Below, one piece after another: positions 63,937 through 64,000 of a stretch of DNA of 64,000 bases. A model generated the notes under the pieces. It did no database searches and was not told where the DNA came from. It worked only from the letters and a program-made list of their open reading frames with translations. The DNA comes from an uncultured Deferribacteraceae bacterium. GTDB lineage: Bacteria; Chrysiogenota; Deferribacteres; Deferribacterales; Mucispirillaceae. A program made the translations under genes and the position numbers. The DNA lies in NCBI GenBank assembly GCA_947039395.1, contig CAMQYS010000004.1, forward strand, positions 38,459 through 102,458, written 5' to 3'. Numbering within the stretch: the first letter of the stretch is position 1; each line of letters begins with the position of its first letter.

Positions 63937-64000
63937 CAATAATTTGTAACTGGTTTACAGTTCTTAATTGTTAGCAATTGGTAACTTATTTACAGTTCGT

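Overview
This is a very AT-rich window (about 30% G+C by eye) from a Gram-negative, probably anaerobic or facultatively anaerobic bacterium. It carries a TonB protein, outer-membrane lipoproteins, a beta-barrel, a multihaem periplasmic cytochrome, Tat-exported molybdoenzymes, an alternative-haem-type radical SAM enzyme and an HgdB/HgdC-like pair. The mixture of LPP20/FlgT-like proteins, an NtrY/NtrX pair and several DMSO-reductase-family enzymes would fit Deferribacterota or a neighbouring phylum, but the phylum cannot be fixed from this window. The genetic code looks standard: TGG is Trp, and TGA ends aroE, ntrX and the APH/kinase gene.

Layout. 1-2.6 kb: CoA-transferase (partial), radical SAM enzyme and TonB. 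2.6-8.7 kb: a heat-shock operon (hsp20, dnaJ, hspR, clpB, sigma-70-like factor) behind a consensus promoter that overlaps an HspR-like operator. 8.7-10.8 kb: accessory material (a lipoprotein, a small membrane protein, a decayed SUKH gene). 10.8-14.8 kb: spermidine/putrescine ABC operon potA-B-C-D. 14.8-20.4 kb: repeats, a lone flagellar-rod-like protein, a pentapeptide-repeat membrane protein, a class V aminotransferase lacking the usual Cys, and a cI/LexA-like repressor lacking the usual Ser. 20.6-30.2 kb: housekeeping and repair genes (YicC, slipin, Tex, ProC, hydrolase, MBL-fold protein, APH/kinase fusion, endonuclease IV). 30.2-34.1 kb: an envelope cluster of LPP20-like, lipoprotein and FlgT-like genes, then a family 4 uracil-DNA glycosylase. 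34.2-36.8 kb: secreted nuclease, SDR and TM2 genes. 37-54.6 kb: three molybdoenzyme operons. 55.3-61.2 kb: ntrY-ntrX-aroE-PHP-membrane protein operon. 61.3-64 kb: GNAT, HgdB-like and activase genes.

The most striking biological unit is at 37-54.6 kb. A TorD-like chaperone, an outer-membrane barrel, a pentahaem cytochrome, a Tat-dependent catalytic subunit and a four-cluster ferredoxin subunit lie in one strand-wise series. The content resembles the dmsEFAB logic of extracellular DMSO respiration. Two more dmsAB-type pairs follow. All three catalytic subunits have a twin-arginine motif followed by a Cys at residue 37 in a lipobox-like setting, and no DmsC/NrfD membrane anchor is present, so surface or outer-membrane lipoprotein anchoring is a reasonable inference.

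The second striking point is translational. Three intact genes have no ATG, GTG or TTG available at their homology-supported N-terminus. Each instead has ATT, ATA or ATC at the expected place, correctly spaced from a Shine-Dalgarno sequence; a fourth gene probably does the same. A canonical gene caller truncates or misplaces these genes. Non-AUG (AUN) initiation may therefore be common in this organism.
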